A DNA stretch of 64,000 nt. Origin: JACKOB01 sp024234575 (GTDB lineage Bacteria; Pseudomonadota; Gammaproteobacteria; Pseudomonadales; Oleiphilaceae). This document shows positions 37,226 through 46,914 of this stretch, one piece after another. A model generated the notes under the pieces. That model was not told the DNA's origin. It worked only from the letters and a program-made list of their open reading frames with translations, and made no database searches. The stretch lies in assembly GCA_051208035.1 (NCBI GenBank), contig JBPJFZ010000009.1, positions 124,001 to 188,000 on the forward strand, read 5' to 3'. The position numbers and the translations under genes are program-made. Within the stretch, counting starts at the first letter, position 1. Every line of letters begins with the position of its first letter.

Positions 37226-37885
37226 GTGAGCCAATGTCAAAGCAACCATGAACCCTCAGGTCTGAAAGTAATTAATCTTTCTGCAGGTGTGGTGACTGGC
37301 GCTAATTTAACGGTTCGCGAAGGCGAGGTTCTGATGTTGATGGGACCATCAGGTTGCGGTAAAAGCTGTTTACTTAAAGGCATTGCCGATTTAATTCCAA
37401 ATAGTGGCGAAGTTTGGCTGTCTGGCCACGAAAAAAGTCACCTTCCTCCGTCACAATGGCGAAAGCAGGTACAGCTGGTGCCTGCCGAGAGCCGTTGGTG
37501 GTTCCCCTCGGCATTACCTCATTTTGTTCGGCCACCGGACGACGCTGTGTGGGAAAAAGTAGGACTAAGCAAGGCCGACGCCAATAAACCGATTGGCCAT
37601 CTTTCCACTGGGCAGCGACAGCGGTTAGTGTTGTTAAGAGCCCTGCAAAACCAGCCGAAGGTGTTGCTCTTAGATGAGCCCACGGCCAGTCTTGATGACG
37701 AAACAACGCTGCGGGTTGAATCGTTTCTGCGAGAGTATATCGCCCGCAATGCCATTCCCACGCTTTGGGTCACTCATAATATCGCACAGGCTGAGCGTGT
37801 CGGCAGTGCGTTACTGCGTTTTCCCGAGATGGTCGCCAGGCGGCTGCCCCGGACTTGCGGCGCAGAGCTGGAGTCTCGTGAATGA
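37226..37885 (+). CDS. fetA: FetA-type iron-export ABC ATPase
   Basis: 219 aa, ABC ATPase with Walker A GPSGCGKS (near residue 43), signature LSTGQRQRL and Walker B VLLLDEPTASLDDE. The GTG start follows the CBS gene. Its product pairs with the UPF0014/FetB permease encoded next, with a four-base overlap. FetAB helps iron homeostasis and peroxide resistance in E. coli. Confidence 0.85.
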   Translation: MSQCQSNHEPSGLKVINLSAGVVTGANLTVREGEVLMLMGPSGCGKSCLLKGIADLIPNSGEVWLSGHEKSHLPPSQWRKQVQLVPAESRWWFPSALPHFVRPPDDAVWEKVGLSKADANKPIGHLSTGQRQRLVLLRALQNQPKVLLLDEPTASLDDETTLRVESFLREYIARNAIPTLWVTHNIAQAERVGSALLRFPEMVARRLPRTCGAELESRE

Positions 37886-38694
37886 CACTGATTGAGCTTG
37901 GCTACGTTGATTTGTTCATAGCGTCTTTGCTGATTTTCGCACTGGCGGGGGTTAGTTGGTGGCAGAAACTGGCTTTAGGTAAGACATTGCTTATTTCTGC
38001 CTTGCGGGCGTTTGTCCAGCTATCACTGGTCGGCTTTGTCTTGATGTTTCTCTTCGCAACGGAGAGTCCATACTGGCTGCTGCTTTGGGCGACATTTATG
38101 TTGCTGGTGGCAGGTAAGGAAGTCAATGATCGGCAGAAGTACCGGCTCAAAGGTGTTTACGGTTTTGCCCTATCTGCCACGGCAATGTTTTTCTCGTCAT
38201 TCTTGCTTAGTGTGGTCGCATTGACGCTGGTGATTTCCCCTTCTCCTTGGTATCAGCCACAGTACGCGATTCCGCTATTGGGTATGATGCTCGGCAATAC
38301 AATGAATGGAATCGCCATTTCGCTGGATCGTTTATCCCAGGGGGTGCTGGATCAATCCGAAGTAATTGATCAACGACTGCTATTGGGTGAGCGCTGGTTT
38401 GAGGCGGTAAGCGATATTCGTCGAGAAGCAGCCCGCTCGGGAATGATTCCGATGATCAATGGTATGGCAACGGCTGGACTGGTATCACTGCCCGGCATGA
38501 TGACGGGCCAGATTCTGGCAGGAAGCTCGCCGCAAGATGCGGTTAAGTATCAGATTATGATCTTCTTTCTCATCACTGCCGGCACCGGCTTTGGTGTGCT
38601 TATGGCAACTTGGGTCAGTGCCAGGCGATTGTTTGACGATCGCGAAAGATTCATCCCCGAGCGATTACTGGATACGCAGTCTAGTACCCAATAA
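37882..38694 (+). CDS. fetB: FetB-type permease (UPF0014)
   Basis: 270 aa with seven hydrophobic segments. The family motif GMMLGNTMNGIAISLDRL (about residues 132-149) and MINGMATAGLVSLPGMMTGQILAG (about 190-214) are clear. Starts inside the end of fetA. Inner-membrane partner of FetA. Confidence 0.9.
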   Translation: MTLIELGYVDLFIASLLIFALAGVSWWQKLALGKTLLISALRAFVQLSLVGFVLMFLFATESPYWLLLWATFMLLVAGKEVNDRQKYRLKGVYGFALSATAMFFSSFLLSVVALTLVISPSPWYQPQYAIPLLGMMLGNTMNGIAISLDRLSQGVLDQSEVIDQRLLLGERWFEAVSDIRREAARSGMIPMINGMATAGLVSLPGMMTGQILAGSSPQDAVKYQIMIFFLITAGTGFGVLMATWVSARRLFDDRERFIPERLLDTQSSTQ

Positions 38695-38835
38695 AGCTCT
38701 ACACCAACGGTAGCTGTTATCAGTGATTTATTCCCGCTATTAGAGCCATAATCCCGAAGTGTATCGGGTGCTTTTCTGTATTTGTTCTATCCTTAAAGAT
38801 CTGGGATTAAGCTCTTTTAGCATCGGGGGAAGGTC

Positions 38836-39900
38836 ATGTCGCGGGCGCTGCGTTTGATTAGTTTAAGCTGGATTTGGGTGATGGGGTTGCAGGGCTGCCA
38901 GCAGGCGGAGGAGGCACCTGTTTTTCATTGGCAATTGCAGTCTCATGCGGTTGCCCAAGCCAATGATTTTAAAGAACTGGTTACCTTCGCAGAAAATGTG
39001 CGCGTCATGAGCGGGGGCAGGTTAAATATTACTCCCCATGCCGGTGGTAGTGATGCGCTAGTGGTTGGCCCGGATATTTTTGCTGCCGTTAGCGATGGGC
39101 GCATAGAGATGGGTAATGGCTGGCCAAATTGGTGGTCTGGGCAGCACCCTGCCTGGGCGGTCATGAATGCCGGACCATTTGATTTCATGAATCTTGATGC
39201 GTCGATGTTGTTTTTTCTTGGTGCTGAAGGCACACAGCTGGCCAATGAGTTATCGCAACCGAAAGGGGTGATCTGGCGCGCTGCCTGGTGGCCGGGAATG
39301 GAATTTGGCTTGCTGTCTCGCTCACCGATAAACTCTCTGGATGATCTAAAAGGTAAGAAAGTGAGGATTGGCCCCGGACTGCCCAGCGAAGTTTTGGCTG
39401 CAGCCAGTGGTGCTTATGCTATACCAACGGTGCCGTCAGAAATTCGTCCGGCATTGGCATCCGGCGCACTCGATGCGGTTGAATGGACCACTACTTCCGG
39501 CGCCTGGGATCTCGGCCTGCAGGATTTAAGCCCCTATGCTATTGTTCCGGCGATTTGGCAGCCGTCAGTATTGTCCGACTTTTTAATCAATGAGAAGGCT
39601 TATGTAAAGTTACCGCCAGATCTAAAGCTTATCCTGGAAACGGCTATCAAGGCTTATACCTTAACTACCACTATTGATAATAAAATTAATGATTTTGAGG
39701 CACTGAAAAAGTTCAAAGCAGAAGGCGTTACTCTTAATACCTGGACGAAAGAAGATCTGGCTCGATGGAAGGTCGCCTCAGATGAGGTATACCGGAAATA
39801 CAAAGCAGAAAATGATTTTTCGAAAAAGTTTATCGAGCATAAACAAGCATTTAAGCAGGAATACAACGACTACTACTCACTGTTTGGCCCCTACGATTAG
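38836..39900 (+). CDS. Orphan TRAP-type (DctP) solute-binding lipoprotein
   Basis: 354 aa. Signal ends with the lipobox LQGC (Cys near residue 21). The rest is a DctP-family fold with WQLQSHA near the mature start, the MNAGPFDF element, and LDDLKGKKVRIGPGLPSEVLAA (about 167-188), the DctP core. The WWPGMEFGLLSR region resembles oxoacid/lactate binders. No TRAP membrane subunits (DctQ, DctM) lie nearby. The GGDEF-EAL gene starts nine bases after the stop. It may serve as a sensor input rather than a transporter part; this is inference. Confidence 0.82.
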   Translation: MSRALRLISLSWIWVMGLQGCQQAEEAPVFHWQLQSHAVAQANDFKELVTFAENVRVMSGGRLNITPHAGGSDALVVGPDIFAAVSDGRIEMGNGWPNWWSGQHPAWAVMNAGPFDFMNLDASMLFFLGAEGTQLANELSQPKGVIWRAAWWPGMEFGLLSRSPINSLDDLKGKKVRIGPGLPSEVLAAASGAYAIPTVPSEIRPALASGALDAVEWTTTSGAWDLGLQDLSPYAIVPAIWQPSVLSDFLINEKAYVKLPPDLKLILETAIKAYTLTTTIDNKINDFEALKKFKAEGVTLNTWTKEDLARWKVASDEVYRKYKAENDFSKKFIEHKQAFKQEYNDYYSLFGPYD

Positions 39901-39909
39901 CGCTTTTCT

Positions 39910-42180
39910 ATGAGTAAACCCGGACGTTATCTTTCCCTCAGACTCGTTGCTGTCTTGATGCTTATTACCACATTGGTCATGACAGCATTCCTGGTGCTTC
40001 GCTCTTATCGCTCTTATCAGGATATTGAAGGCAAATTGCACGCAGAGGCGAGCATTGTCGCCAGCAGGGTAGCGAATGCGGTAAGGCCAACGATTTGGAA
40101 TATTTATCAAAAAGGGACATCAAGACAGTTTTCTGAAGATGTTGCATCTGCCATTCTGGATTCAGAGCTTGAATCGCCAGAGGTTTCTTCGATCAGAGTC
40201 TACGGCAACTTTGGACACCTGTTTATGGGGCGCATTCGTGACCCCCAGGGAAAGATCGTGACCTATACTGCGGCTTATCATACTCAGGTTATTTCTTCTG
40301 CAGCGTTGGTGGTGCGCAAGCCAATAATGCAAGAGGGAATTACCATTGGTAATGTCGAAGTGGCCCTGAATGACTCTCGTTATCGGCAGTTTTTTCAGGC
40401 CGGGCTGGTACTGGATCTGATGCAGTTGTTGGTGGTGGGGGGGCTAATCGTATTTATCGCCTATGCGGTTGTCCGGCAATCATTGGTTAGACCGCTGCGA
40501 GAAATCCAGATTGCTAAAAGCACTTTGGATACCATCGATGAAGGCGTAATCGTTGTTGATAATGCAGGTTATTTGATTGATGCCAATCCCAAGTTTGTGG
40601 CGCTTACGGGGTTGCGTAAAGAGCTGATAATTGACCAGCCTTTTGATTTGGCATCAATTATTGCTTCGGAAGAGTCGTCACCCAAAGAAATTATGACCAT
40701 ATTGAGTGAGGTGAGCAGCTGGTCTGGAGAGGTTAACGCTTGCAGAGCAGATGGCAGCCTGTTTCCTGTTTGGCTGAATGGGTGTGTTATTCGCGATGAA
40801 AGCTTAAGTATCAGTGCGACGGTTTTTCTGCTTCGCGATACAACCGAGCTGCATGAAAAGCAAAAGGCAGTGGAGCATCTCGCGTTTCATGATCCTCTCA
40901 CCGGGTTGCCTAATCGTGCCAACTTTGAACGGCAGCTAAAACATGATATTGCGATCGCCGAAAGGTTGGAGCGGAGCGTTGCTGTTTTGTTTATCGATTT
41001 AGATGATTTTAAATCAGTAAACGACAGCCTGGGCCACGAAATGGGCGACCGCCTGCTGGTAAAGGTGGCAGAGAGGTTTCAGTCGAGATTGCGAGATAGC
41101 GATACTCTGGCACGTATTGGCGGTGATGAGTTTACGGTAATACTGACGAATTTCGAAGGCAGACAAGATTATGCGGCAATTGGTGAAGAGTTGGTGGCCC
41201 TGGCAGCCAAGCCGGTTAAGCTGGATGAGCGAGAGCTATACATAGGCGCCAGTATTGGTGTAGCGGTGTTTCCCGATGATGGCGTCACCTCAGGTGAGTT
41301 GCTAAAACATGCAGATACGGCAATGTATCGGGCGAAAGACCATGGCCGTAACCGTATCAGCTTCTACTCTGCCGAGCAGGATGAGTATAGTGATGCGCGT
41401 ATAGCATTAGAGTCAGGGTTGCGGCGAGCGCTAAAATTTGGCGAATTTGAGCTGCTGTATCAGCCGAAAGTGAACTTGTTGACCAATGTTTATGAGGGCT
41501 TCGAGGCGTTGTTGCGTTGGCGCAAGGAAGATGGTGGTTATGTTCCGCCGCTGGATTTTATCCCGTTTGCCGAAGAGCGGGGACTGATCATACCCATTGG
41601 TCGCTGGGTAGTGCAGGAGGCCGTGCGACAATTAGCCGAGTGGCAGCGGTTAATCAACAAAGATGTTTGCATTGCGATTAATTTATCCCCGGTGCAATTT
41701 TATGACACTGAAATTGCCTCATTTCTTCAGCAGGAAGTTGAAAAACATCAAATTTCTCCGCAATCACTTGAAATAGAAATTACAGAGTCCACACTTATTC
41801 ATGATATGGAAGATTCTATTCGCGTTTTGACAGACTTAAAGCGTATAGGTTTTAGAGTGTCGATTGATGATTTTGGAACGGGATACTCGTCTCTTAACTA
41901 CTTGAAGAAGTTGCCAATAGACTGCTTGAAGATTGATCGCACTTTTATTGTTGATGTTGATAACTCGCGCAAGGACCAGGCAATTACCAGTGCTATCGTT
42001 ACATTAGCGAGTAACCTCGATTTGTCTGTCGTCGTTGAAGGTGTTGAGCGGCAAGCCCAGGTTGATTGTTTAAAGAGTTTGGGAATTACGCTGGCGCAGG
42101 GCTACTTCTTCTCAAAAGCTTTACCGGCAGACCAAATAGTCAGAATGATGCAGGATGGTCCAGGTAAGTTGTCATCCTGA
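39910..42180 (+). CDS. Membrane GGDEF-EAL protein with PAS domain
   Basis: 756 aa. Two membrane segments flank a periplasmic sensor region (about 35-165). A PAS domain follows (about 205-315), then a diguanylate cyclase domain with an intact GGDEF at 404-408 and a phosphodiesterase domain with an intact EAL at 532-534. It could make and break c-di-GMP. The tight linkage to an orphan binding lipoprotein suggests that protein supplies the periplasmic signal. Confidence 0.92.
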   Translation: MSKPGRYLSLRLVAVLMLITTLVMTAFLVLRSYRSYQDIEGKLHAEASIVASRVANAVRPTIWNIYQKGTSRQFSEDVASAILDSELESPEVSSIRVYGNFGHLFMGRIRDPQGKIVTYTAAYHTQVISSAALVVRKPIMQEGITIGNVEVALNDSRYRQFFQAGLVLDLMQLLVVGGLIVFIAYAVVRQSLVRPLREIQIAKSTLDTIDEGVIVVDNAGYLIDANPKFVALTGLRKELIIDQPFDLASIIASEESSPKEIMTILSEVSSWSGEVNACRADGSLFPVWLNGCVIRDESLSISATVFLLRDTTELHEKQKAVEHLAFHDPLTGLPNRANFERQLKHDIAIAERLERSVAVLFIDLDDFKSVNDSLGHEMGDRLLVKVAERFQSRLRDSDTLARIGGDEFTVILTNFEGRQDYAAIGEELVALAAKPVKLDERELYIGASIGVAVFPDDGVTSGELLKHADTAMYRAKDHGRNRISFYSAEQDEYSDARIALESGLRRALKFGEFELLYQPKVNLLTNVYEGFEALLRWRKEDGGYVPPLDFIPFAEERGLIIPIGRWVVQEAVRQLAEWQRLINKDVCIAINLSPVQFYDTEIASFLQQEVEKHQISPQSLEIEITESTLIHDMEDSIRVLTDLKRIGFRVSIDDFGTGYSSLNYLKKLPIDCLKIDRTFIVDVDNSRKDQAITSAIVTLASNLDLSVVVEGVERQAQVDCLKSLGITLAQGYFFSKALPADQIVRMMQDGPGKLSS

Positions 42181-42248
42181 ATCTAATGCGAGCAGGCAGC
42201 CGGAACCTTAAGCCTGTTTGCAGCGTCTTTGTTGGAGCAATAGATTTA

Positions 42249-44048
42249 ATGGCCAGTGAAAATGAAATGAATGACGAAATCGTCATTCCTGGTTATGTTA
42301 TTCATAGTCTGATTGGCCGTGGCGGTATGGCTGAAGTCTACCTCGCCACGCAGGAGTCGTTGTCGCGCAAGGTTGCCATTAAAGTTTTGCAAGACAAGCA
42401 TGATAAGGCCTTTAACGAAAGGTTTATCAATGAAGGTAAGTTTATTGCGTCGATCAGTAATCCGCATCTGATCTCTGTTTACGACATTGCCAGGTTGGCC
42501 GATGGTCGCCATTACATCGCCATGGAGTTTGTGATTGGTGGTGATCTTACCAAATATGCTGGTGAGATATTTCCACCGGAATACGCTTTGATGCTGATAA
42601 GACAGCTGGCCCAGGCGTTGGTTCTTGTGCATAAAAAAGGCGTCGTTCATCGAGATATCAAACCGGCCAATATACTATTTCGTGATGATCAGACGGTGCT
42701 GCTGACGGATTTTGGTATTGCCAAAGACCTGCAAACCGATGTGACCTTAACCCAGGCTGGTACGGCGTTGGGTAGTGCCGCCTATAGTAGTCCAGAGCAG
42801 TCCCAGGGCCTGCCGGTGAACTTTCAGACAGATATGTATAGTCTGGGCGTGGTGTTGCTGGAAATGTTGATTGGCTATAACCCCTACCAGGGTAAGGGCT
42901 ACACCGATACCATTATCAATCACGTGCAGATGGAGACACCGCCACTTCCCGAGCACCTTGCCTACTATCAGCCTTTGTTGGACAAGCTGCTGGCAAAACT
43001 TCCTGAAGACAGATTTACTTCTGCCGCTGCGTTAGTCGATGAGATCACTTTATATATTAACAAAGAGGCACCCACGCCGGCGGAAGATGTTGTACAAAAA
43101 ACTTCCAGCCGTCGATCCGTCCAGGTAATAAGCGTGGCGGCAGCCAGTGTGGTGTTGGTTGTCGCAGGGGTGTTTGTCTGGCACTCAACGTCGACAGAAT
43201 CCCCCACAAATAACTCGCGAGACTTGGTACAAACCGTCGTTCCTGAGCAGATAGCGCCGAGCCCCGACTTAGCCTCTGCATCCTCCGATGATGAATCGGA
43301 TGCGATTGATGAAGAGTCTGATATGTCCGTTGAAGATACTGTCGACGAGACCAGTCAGCAGGTACTAAATAGCATCACAGACGAGCCGGTTGATAATGCT
43401 GACGACACACCTGAATTGCCGACTCCGGCAGTCAATGAAAACGATGCTGAAGAAATAGCTGCTGTGAGTTCTCCAGAGCCGTTATCAGCGCCAAAGCTAA
43501 GCCCCATCGAGCGTACGTTGGCTGACGCTGAGCAGCAATTCGCCCGTGGTAATCTTGTAGGTGCTGGCAACAAGACGGCATTAGCGCTCTACAATAGCGT
43601 GCTGGCCAAGGATGCGGGCAATAAGGTCGCTGCTGAAGGCGTGCAGCGTGTGGTGCAGGAGTTGTTGGTGCTGGCGACGAAGCGGTTGTCCCGAGACCGG
43701 TTGACGCTGCCTAAAAATGATAATGCCGTACATTATTTTCAGGAAGTCTTACAAATAGATGCCAGCAATCAACAGGCTAAAAAAGGGTTGCAGGACGTCG
43801 TTGCAAGGTATACCGCGCTGGCCAAATCAGCAGGCGCGAAAGGCAATAAGAACAAAAGCCTTGCGTTGATTGCGCGTGGCCTAGAGCTGGACCCAGACAA
43901 CCAGCAGTTAGCGCAGATGCAGGCAGAGGTTCAGCAAGCAATGCAGGATGTGCAGCCAAGTAAATCCATAGATCCCGAACAGCCAGATGAGTCAGAAAAA
44001 CCAGTAGAACACCCTGTCGGCAAGTTTTTTAAGCGATTATTCGAATAA
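42249..44048 (+). CDS. Membrane Ser/Thr protein kinase with C-terminal repeat region
   Basis: 599 aa. An N-terminal Hanks kinase domain has glycine loop IGRGGMAEVY, catalytic K45, HRD at 134-136 and DFG at 154-156. A single membrane segment (about 290-310) is followed by an acidic linker and a TPR-like helical region (about 440-580). ATG at 42249 follows GGAG at a slightly long distance. All catalytic residues are intact. Lies 68 bases after the GGDEF-EAL gene. Confidence 0.88.
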   Translation: MASENEMNDEIVIPGYVIHSLIGRGGMAEVYLATQESLSRKVAIKVLQDKHDKAFNERFINEGKFIASISNPHLISVYDIARLADGRHYIAMEFVIGGDLTKYAGEIFPPEYALMLIRQLAQALVLVHKKGVVHRDIKPANILFRDDQTVLLTDFGIAKDLQTDVTLTQAGTALGSAAYSSPEQSQGLPVNFQTDMYSLGVVLLEMLIGYNPYQGKGYTDTIINHVQMETPPLPEHLAYYQPLLDKLLAKLPEDRFTSAAALVDEITLYINKEAPTPAEDVVQKTSSRRSVQVISVAAASVVLVVAGVFVWHSTSTESPTNNSRDLVQTVVPEQIAPSPDLASASSDDESDAIDEESDMSVEDTVDETSQQVLNSITDEPVDNADDTPELPTPAVNENDAEEIAAVSSPEPLSAPKLSPIERTLADAEQQFARGNLVGAGNKTALALYNSVLAKDAGNKVAAEGVQRVVQELLVLATKRLSRDRLTLPKNDNAVHYFQEVLQIDASNQQAKKGLQDVVARYTALAKSAGAKGNKNKSLALIARGLELDPDNQQLAQMQAEVQQAMQDVQPSKSIDPEQPDESEKPVEHPVGKFFKRLFE

Positions 44049-44165
44049 CGCCTCGTAACGCCTTCTCATCCTCCTTGCTCGCTTTTGCGACTGGAATGGT
44101 ATGGCCACGGAAGTGGTGATATTTTGTCGTTTTTTAATGTGATGGCCGTGAGGCGTAGTTTTTCA

Positions 44166-44171
44166 TATAAT
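44166..44171 (+). promoter_or_regulatory. Candidate -10 box of the selenium operon
   Basis: A perfect TATAAT lies 63 bases before selU in a 186-base gap. No good -35 is seen at 17 bases, so an activator or another spacing would be needed. This gap is the only place for an operon promoter before selU. Confidence 0.35.
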
Positions 44172-44234
44172 TCGCCGTCTCTTGCCCCGGTTTATTCGCG
44201 AGGCGCTTTATCTTGAAAAAACTGAAAATAATAA

Positions 44235-45326
44235 ATGACTCAGCGACCCAACACCGATAACTATCTCGAACTCTTCCTTAACGATACACCAATGATGGAT
44301 GTACGGGCTCCGGTTGAGTTTGTCAAAGGTGCTTTTCCGAAATCAACCAACCTGCCACTGATGGATGATGAAGAGCGTCGACTTATTGGTATTCGTTACA
44401 AAGAGTCGGGTCAGGAAAGCGCAATAGAACTGGGTCATGAGCTGGTTTGCGGCGATATCAAGACCAACCGTATTGCCAAATGGATCGAATTTGCCAAGGC
44501 CCATCCAGAGGGCTATCTCTACTGCTTTCGTGGAGGTTTGCGTTCACGTACGACACAGCAATGGATGAAAGACGCGGGAGTCGATTACCCACTGGTAACC
44601 GGTGGGTACAAAGCTATGCGCCGGTTTCTTATTGATGCAATTGAGCGTCAGTCGCGAGAGCTAAAGTTAATTATCATCAGCGGCCGCACCGGCACCGGTA
44701 AAACCAGATTGCTGTCTGAGTTTCAAAACCATATCGATCTGGAAGGCATTGCCCATCATCGAGGGTCGAGTTTTGGGCGCATGTTGACCCCGCAACCCAC
44801 CCAAATTGATTTTGAAAACCATATCGCCGTCGCATTGTTGAAAGCCAGGCACCAAAAACAGAGCCCGGTTTTTCTTGAAGACGAAAGCCGTTTAATTGGC
44901 TGTTGTGCGCTGCCATTACCCCTTAAAGAAGCGATGGCCCAATGCCCGATGATCGTATTGGAAGAGCCGCTCGAATATCGCATCGATGTGGTTCTACAAG
45001 ACTATGTTATCGATATGACTGCCGCTTATCTGAAGCGTGATGGCGAGTCGCAGGGGTGGGAAAGTTACAGCAAATATCTGCTGGATAGTTTAGCGCGGAT
45101 AGAGCGACGACTTGGCGGCGAGCGCAAAGCGCATGTGGAAGCACTGATGCGTGAGGCCATCCGGCACCAGCAACAAACCAATGATTACACTGGTCATAGA
45201 GAGTGGATCAACGCGATTTTGACCAATTATTATGACCCTATGTATGACTATCAATTAGAAAAAAAATCCCACCGCATTTTATCTCGTGGTGACCGAGCAT
45301 CGCTTAGAAAGGAGTTTAATCAGTGA
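44235..45326 (+). CDS. selU: tRNA 2-selenouridine synthase SelU (MnmH)
   Basis: 363 aa. Rhodanese domain (about 1-130) with catalytic C97 in YCFRGGLRS, and a P-loop domain GRTGTGKT at 150-157. It replaces sulphur with selenium in the wobble 2-thiouridine of tRNA-Lys, -Glu and -Gln through a geranylated intermediate, using selenophosphate from SelD. Its stop overlaps the next gene's GTG by four bases. First gene of a selenium operon. Confidence 0.95.
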   Translation: MTQRPNTDNYLELFLNDTPMMDVRAPVEFVKGAFPKSTNLPLMDDEERRLIGIRYKESGQESAIELGHELVCGDIKTNRIAKWIEFAKAHPEGYLYCFRGGLRSRTTQQWMKDAGVDYPLVTGGYKAMRRFLIDAIERQSRELKLIIISGRTGTGKTRLLSEFQNHIDLEGIAHHRGSSFGRMLTPQPTQIDFENHIAVALLKARHQKQSPVFLEDESRLIGCCALPLPLKEAMAQCPMIVLEEPLEYRIDVVLQDYVIDMTAAYLKRDGESQGWESYSKYLLDSLARIERRLGGERKAHVEALMREAIRHQQQTNDYTGHREWINAILTNYYDPMYDYQLEKKSHRILSRGDRASLRKEFNQ

Positions 45327-46180
45327 AATTATCCCGTTTAATCATCGCCGCAACCTTACTTGTGGCTACGACCGTTGCCAACGCCAAGGACTTTACCTTC
45401 ACCGCGATTCCCGATCAGGATAGCTCGCAGCTACAGTTAAGGTTTGGCAAGGTAGCAAAATATCTAGAGACCCAACTGGGCGTTAAAGTTAATTATGTGC
45501 CTGTGAAGTCCTATGCGGCAGCCGTCACTGCTTTTCGTAATGATGAGGTGCAGCTTGCCTGGTTTGGCGGCTTGTCTGGCGTACAGGCACGACTGCTGGT
45601 GCCCGGTTCAGAAACGATCGCCCAAGGCTACGAAGACCAGTTTTTTAAAACCTACTTTATTGCTCACACGTCAGCAGGTGTCAAACCAGGTGAGTCCTTC
45701 CCTGAAGGTATCGAAGGTTTAACGTTAACCTTTGGCTCAAAGGGGTCAACATCTGGCAGATTAATGCCAGAGTTTTATATTCGTGAGCATTTTAAGCGCG
45801 CACCTGAAGAAGTATTTAGTCGAGTTGGCTTCAGCACCGACCATTCCCGAACGATTGCTTTGGTGAATACGGGTGCTTATCAAATTGGTGTAGTGAATTA
45901 CAAAGTCTGGGAAACCGAGCTGGCTGAAGGAAAAGTTGATCCTGAGAAAGTGCAGGTGATCTGGGAGACGCCTGTGTACCCGGATTATCAGTGGAGTATT
46001 CGTGGTGATGTCGATGGAAATTGGGGCGCGGGATTTAGTGCGAAAGTGAAAGCCGCATTGCTGGGTATGAATGATCCTGACTTGCTGGCGAGTTTCCCCA
46101 GGCAGAGTTTTGTTGAAGCTAAAAATTCTGACTATCAGCCGATACTCGATACCGCCAAAAGCATTGGTTTAATTGACTGA
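45323..46180 (+). CDS. Selenium-linked (putative selenate/selenite) ABC transporter binding protein, PhnD-like
   Basis: 285 aa with a signal peptide (ending near residue 21, VANA-K). The mature part has PhnD/phosphonate-type binding protein features such as FTAIPDQDSSQL at the start, VPVKSYAAAVTAFRNDEVQLAW (about 52-73) and FGSKGSTSGRLMP. Members lying beside selD are named putative selenate transporters in existing annotation families. The GTG start overlaps the selU stop; AAAGGAG lies upstream. The selU-selD setting, not the sequence alone, assigns the selenium substrate. Confidence 0.82.
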   Translation: MKLSRLIIAATLLVATTVANAKDFTFTAIPDQDSSQLQLRFGKVAKYLETQLGVKVNYVPVKSYAAAVTAFRNDEVQLAWFGGLSGVQARLLVPGSETIAQGYEDQFFKTYFIAHTSAGVKPGESFPEGIEGLTLTFGSKGSTSGRLMPEFYIREHFKRAPEEVFSRVGFSTDHSRTIALVNTGAYQIGVVNYKVWETELAEGKVDPEKVQVIWETPVYPDYQWSIRGDVDGNWGAGFSAKVKAALLGMNDPDLLASFPRQSFVEAKNSDYQPILDTAKSIGLID

Positions 46181-46181
46181 G

Positions 46182-46910
46182 ATGCAGCCCCCGGTACTGT
46201 TTCAGTTGGATAGGCAGACGATTGGCTGGCATGGTGGAACCGTGCTGGATGATCTGTCGCTATCCATCCGCCGGGGAGAAAAGGTCGCCATTGTTGGTAA
46301 AAGTGGGTCCGGAAAAACGACGTTGTTACGTGCCCTTTACCGACAAAGCCCGCAATCGATTGCTTTTTGTGAGCAAGCGCCGGGGCTGGTGCCAACCCTT
46401 TCAGCTTTTCACAACATTTACATGGGACAGCTTGATCAGCACCCTGTGGCTTATAATCTGCTCAATCTGTTTTACCCCCTTAAAAAAGAAATTGCCAAAG
46501 TAGCTCCCCTGGCAAGCGTTTTGGGCCTTTCGGATAAACTATCTACTGCCGCAGAAAGACTTTCCGGCGGACAGCAACAGCGGGTTGCGCTGGGGCGAAC
46601 CATCTTCCAGAATAAGTCGGTTTTTATCGGCGATGAACCTGTTTCGGCTGTCGATGAAGTGCAGGCAGAAGATTTACTGGCATACGTTGTTAACACTCAT
46701 GAAACGGTGGTTTTAGCCTTACATCATATTGAACAGGCTTTGAAATATTGTCACCGTATTATCGGTATAAAAGACGGTAAGGTAGCGCTTGATGCCGCAA
46801 CGGAGGGCTTAACGCCCGACACATTACGGCAGCTCTATGAGGGAGAAAGCCAGCCCTCGCAGTTGAAAGACAATTACGTTACGAATGCTGGTTTCAAGGT
46901 GCTTTGCTAA
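46182..46910 (+). CDS. Selenium-linked ABC transporter ATPase, PhnC-like
   Basis: 242 aa. Walker A GKSGSGKTT near residue 42, signature LSGGQQQRVALGR, Walker B VFIGDEPVSAVDE. The ATG follows the binding-protein stop by one base; a TTG three codons earlier is possible. The permease gene follows four bases after the stop, so all three are cotranscribed. Confidence 0.85.
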   Translation: MQPPVLFQLDRQTIGWHGGTVLDDLSLSIRRGEKVAIVGKSGSGKTTLLRALYRQSPQSIAFCEQAPGLVPTLSAFHNIYMGQLDQHPVAYNLLNLFYPLKKEIAKVAPLASVLGLSDKLSTAAERLSGGQQQRVALGRTIFQNKSVFIGDEPVSAVDEVQAEDLLAYVVNTHETVVLALHHIEQALKYCHRIIGIKDGKVALDAATEGLTPDTLRQLYEGESQPSQLKDNYVTNAGFKVLC

Positions 46911-46914
46911 GCCG

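Noticed and set aside
38836..39900. Complete TRAP transporter
   Set aside because: No small or large membrane subunit gene is found on either side; only the binding protein is present.
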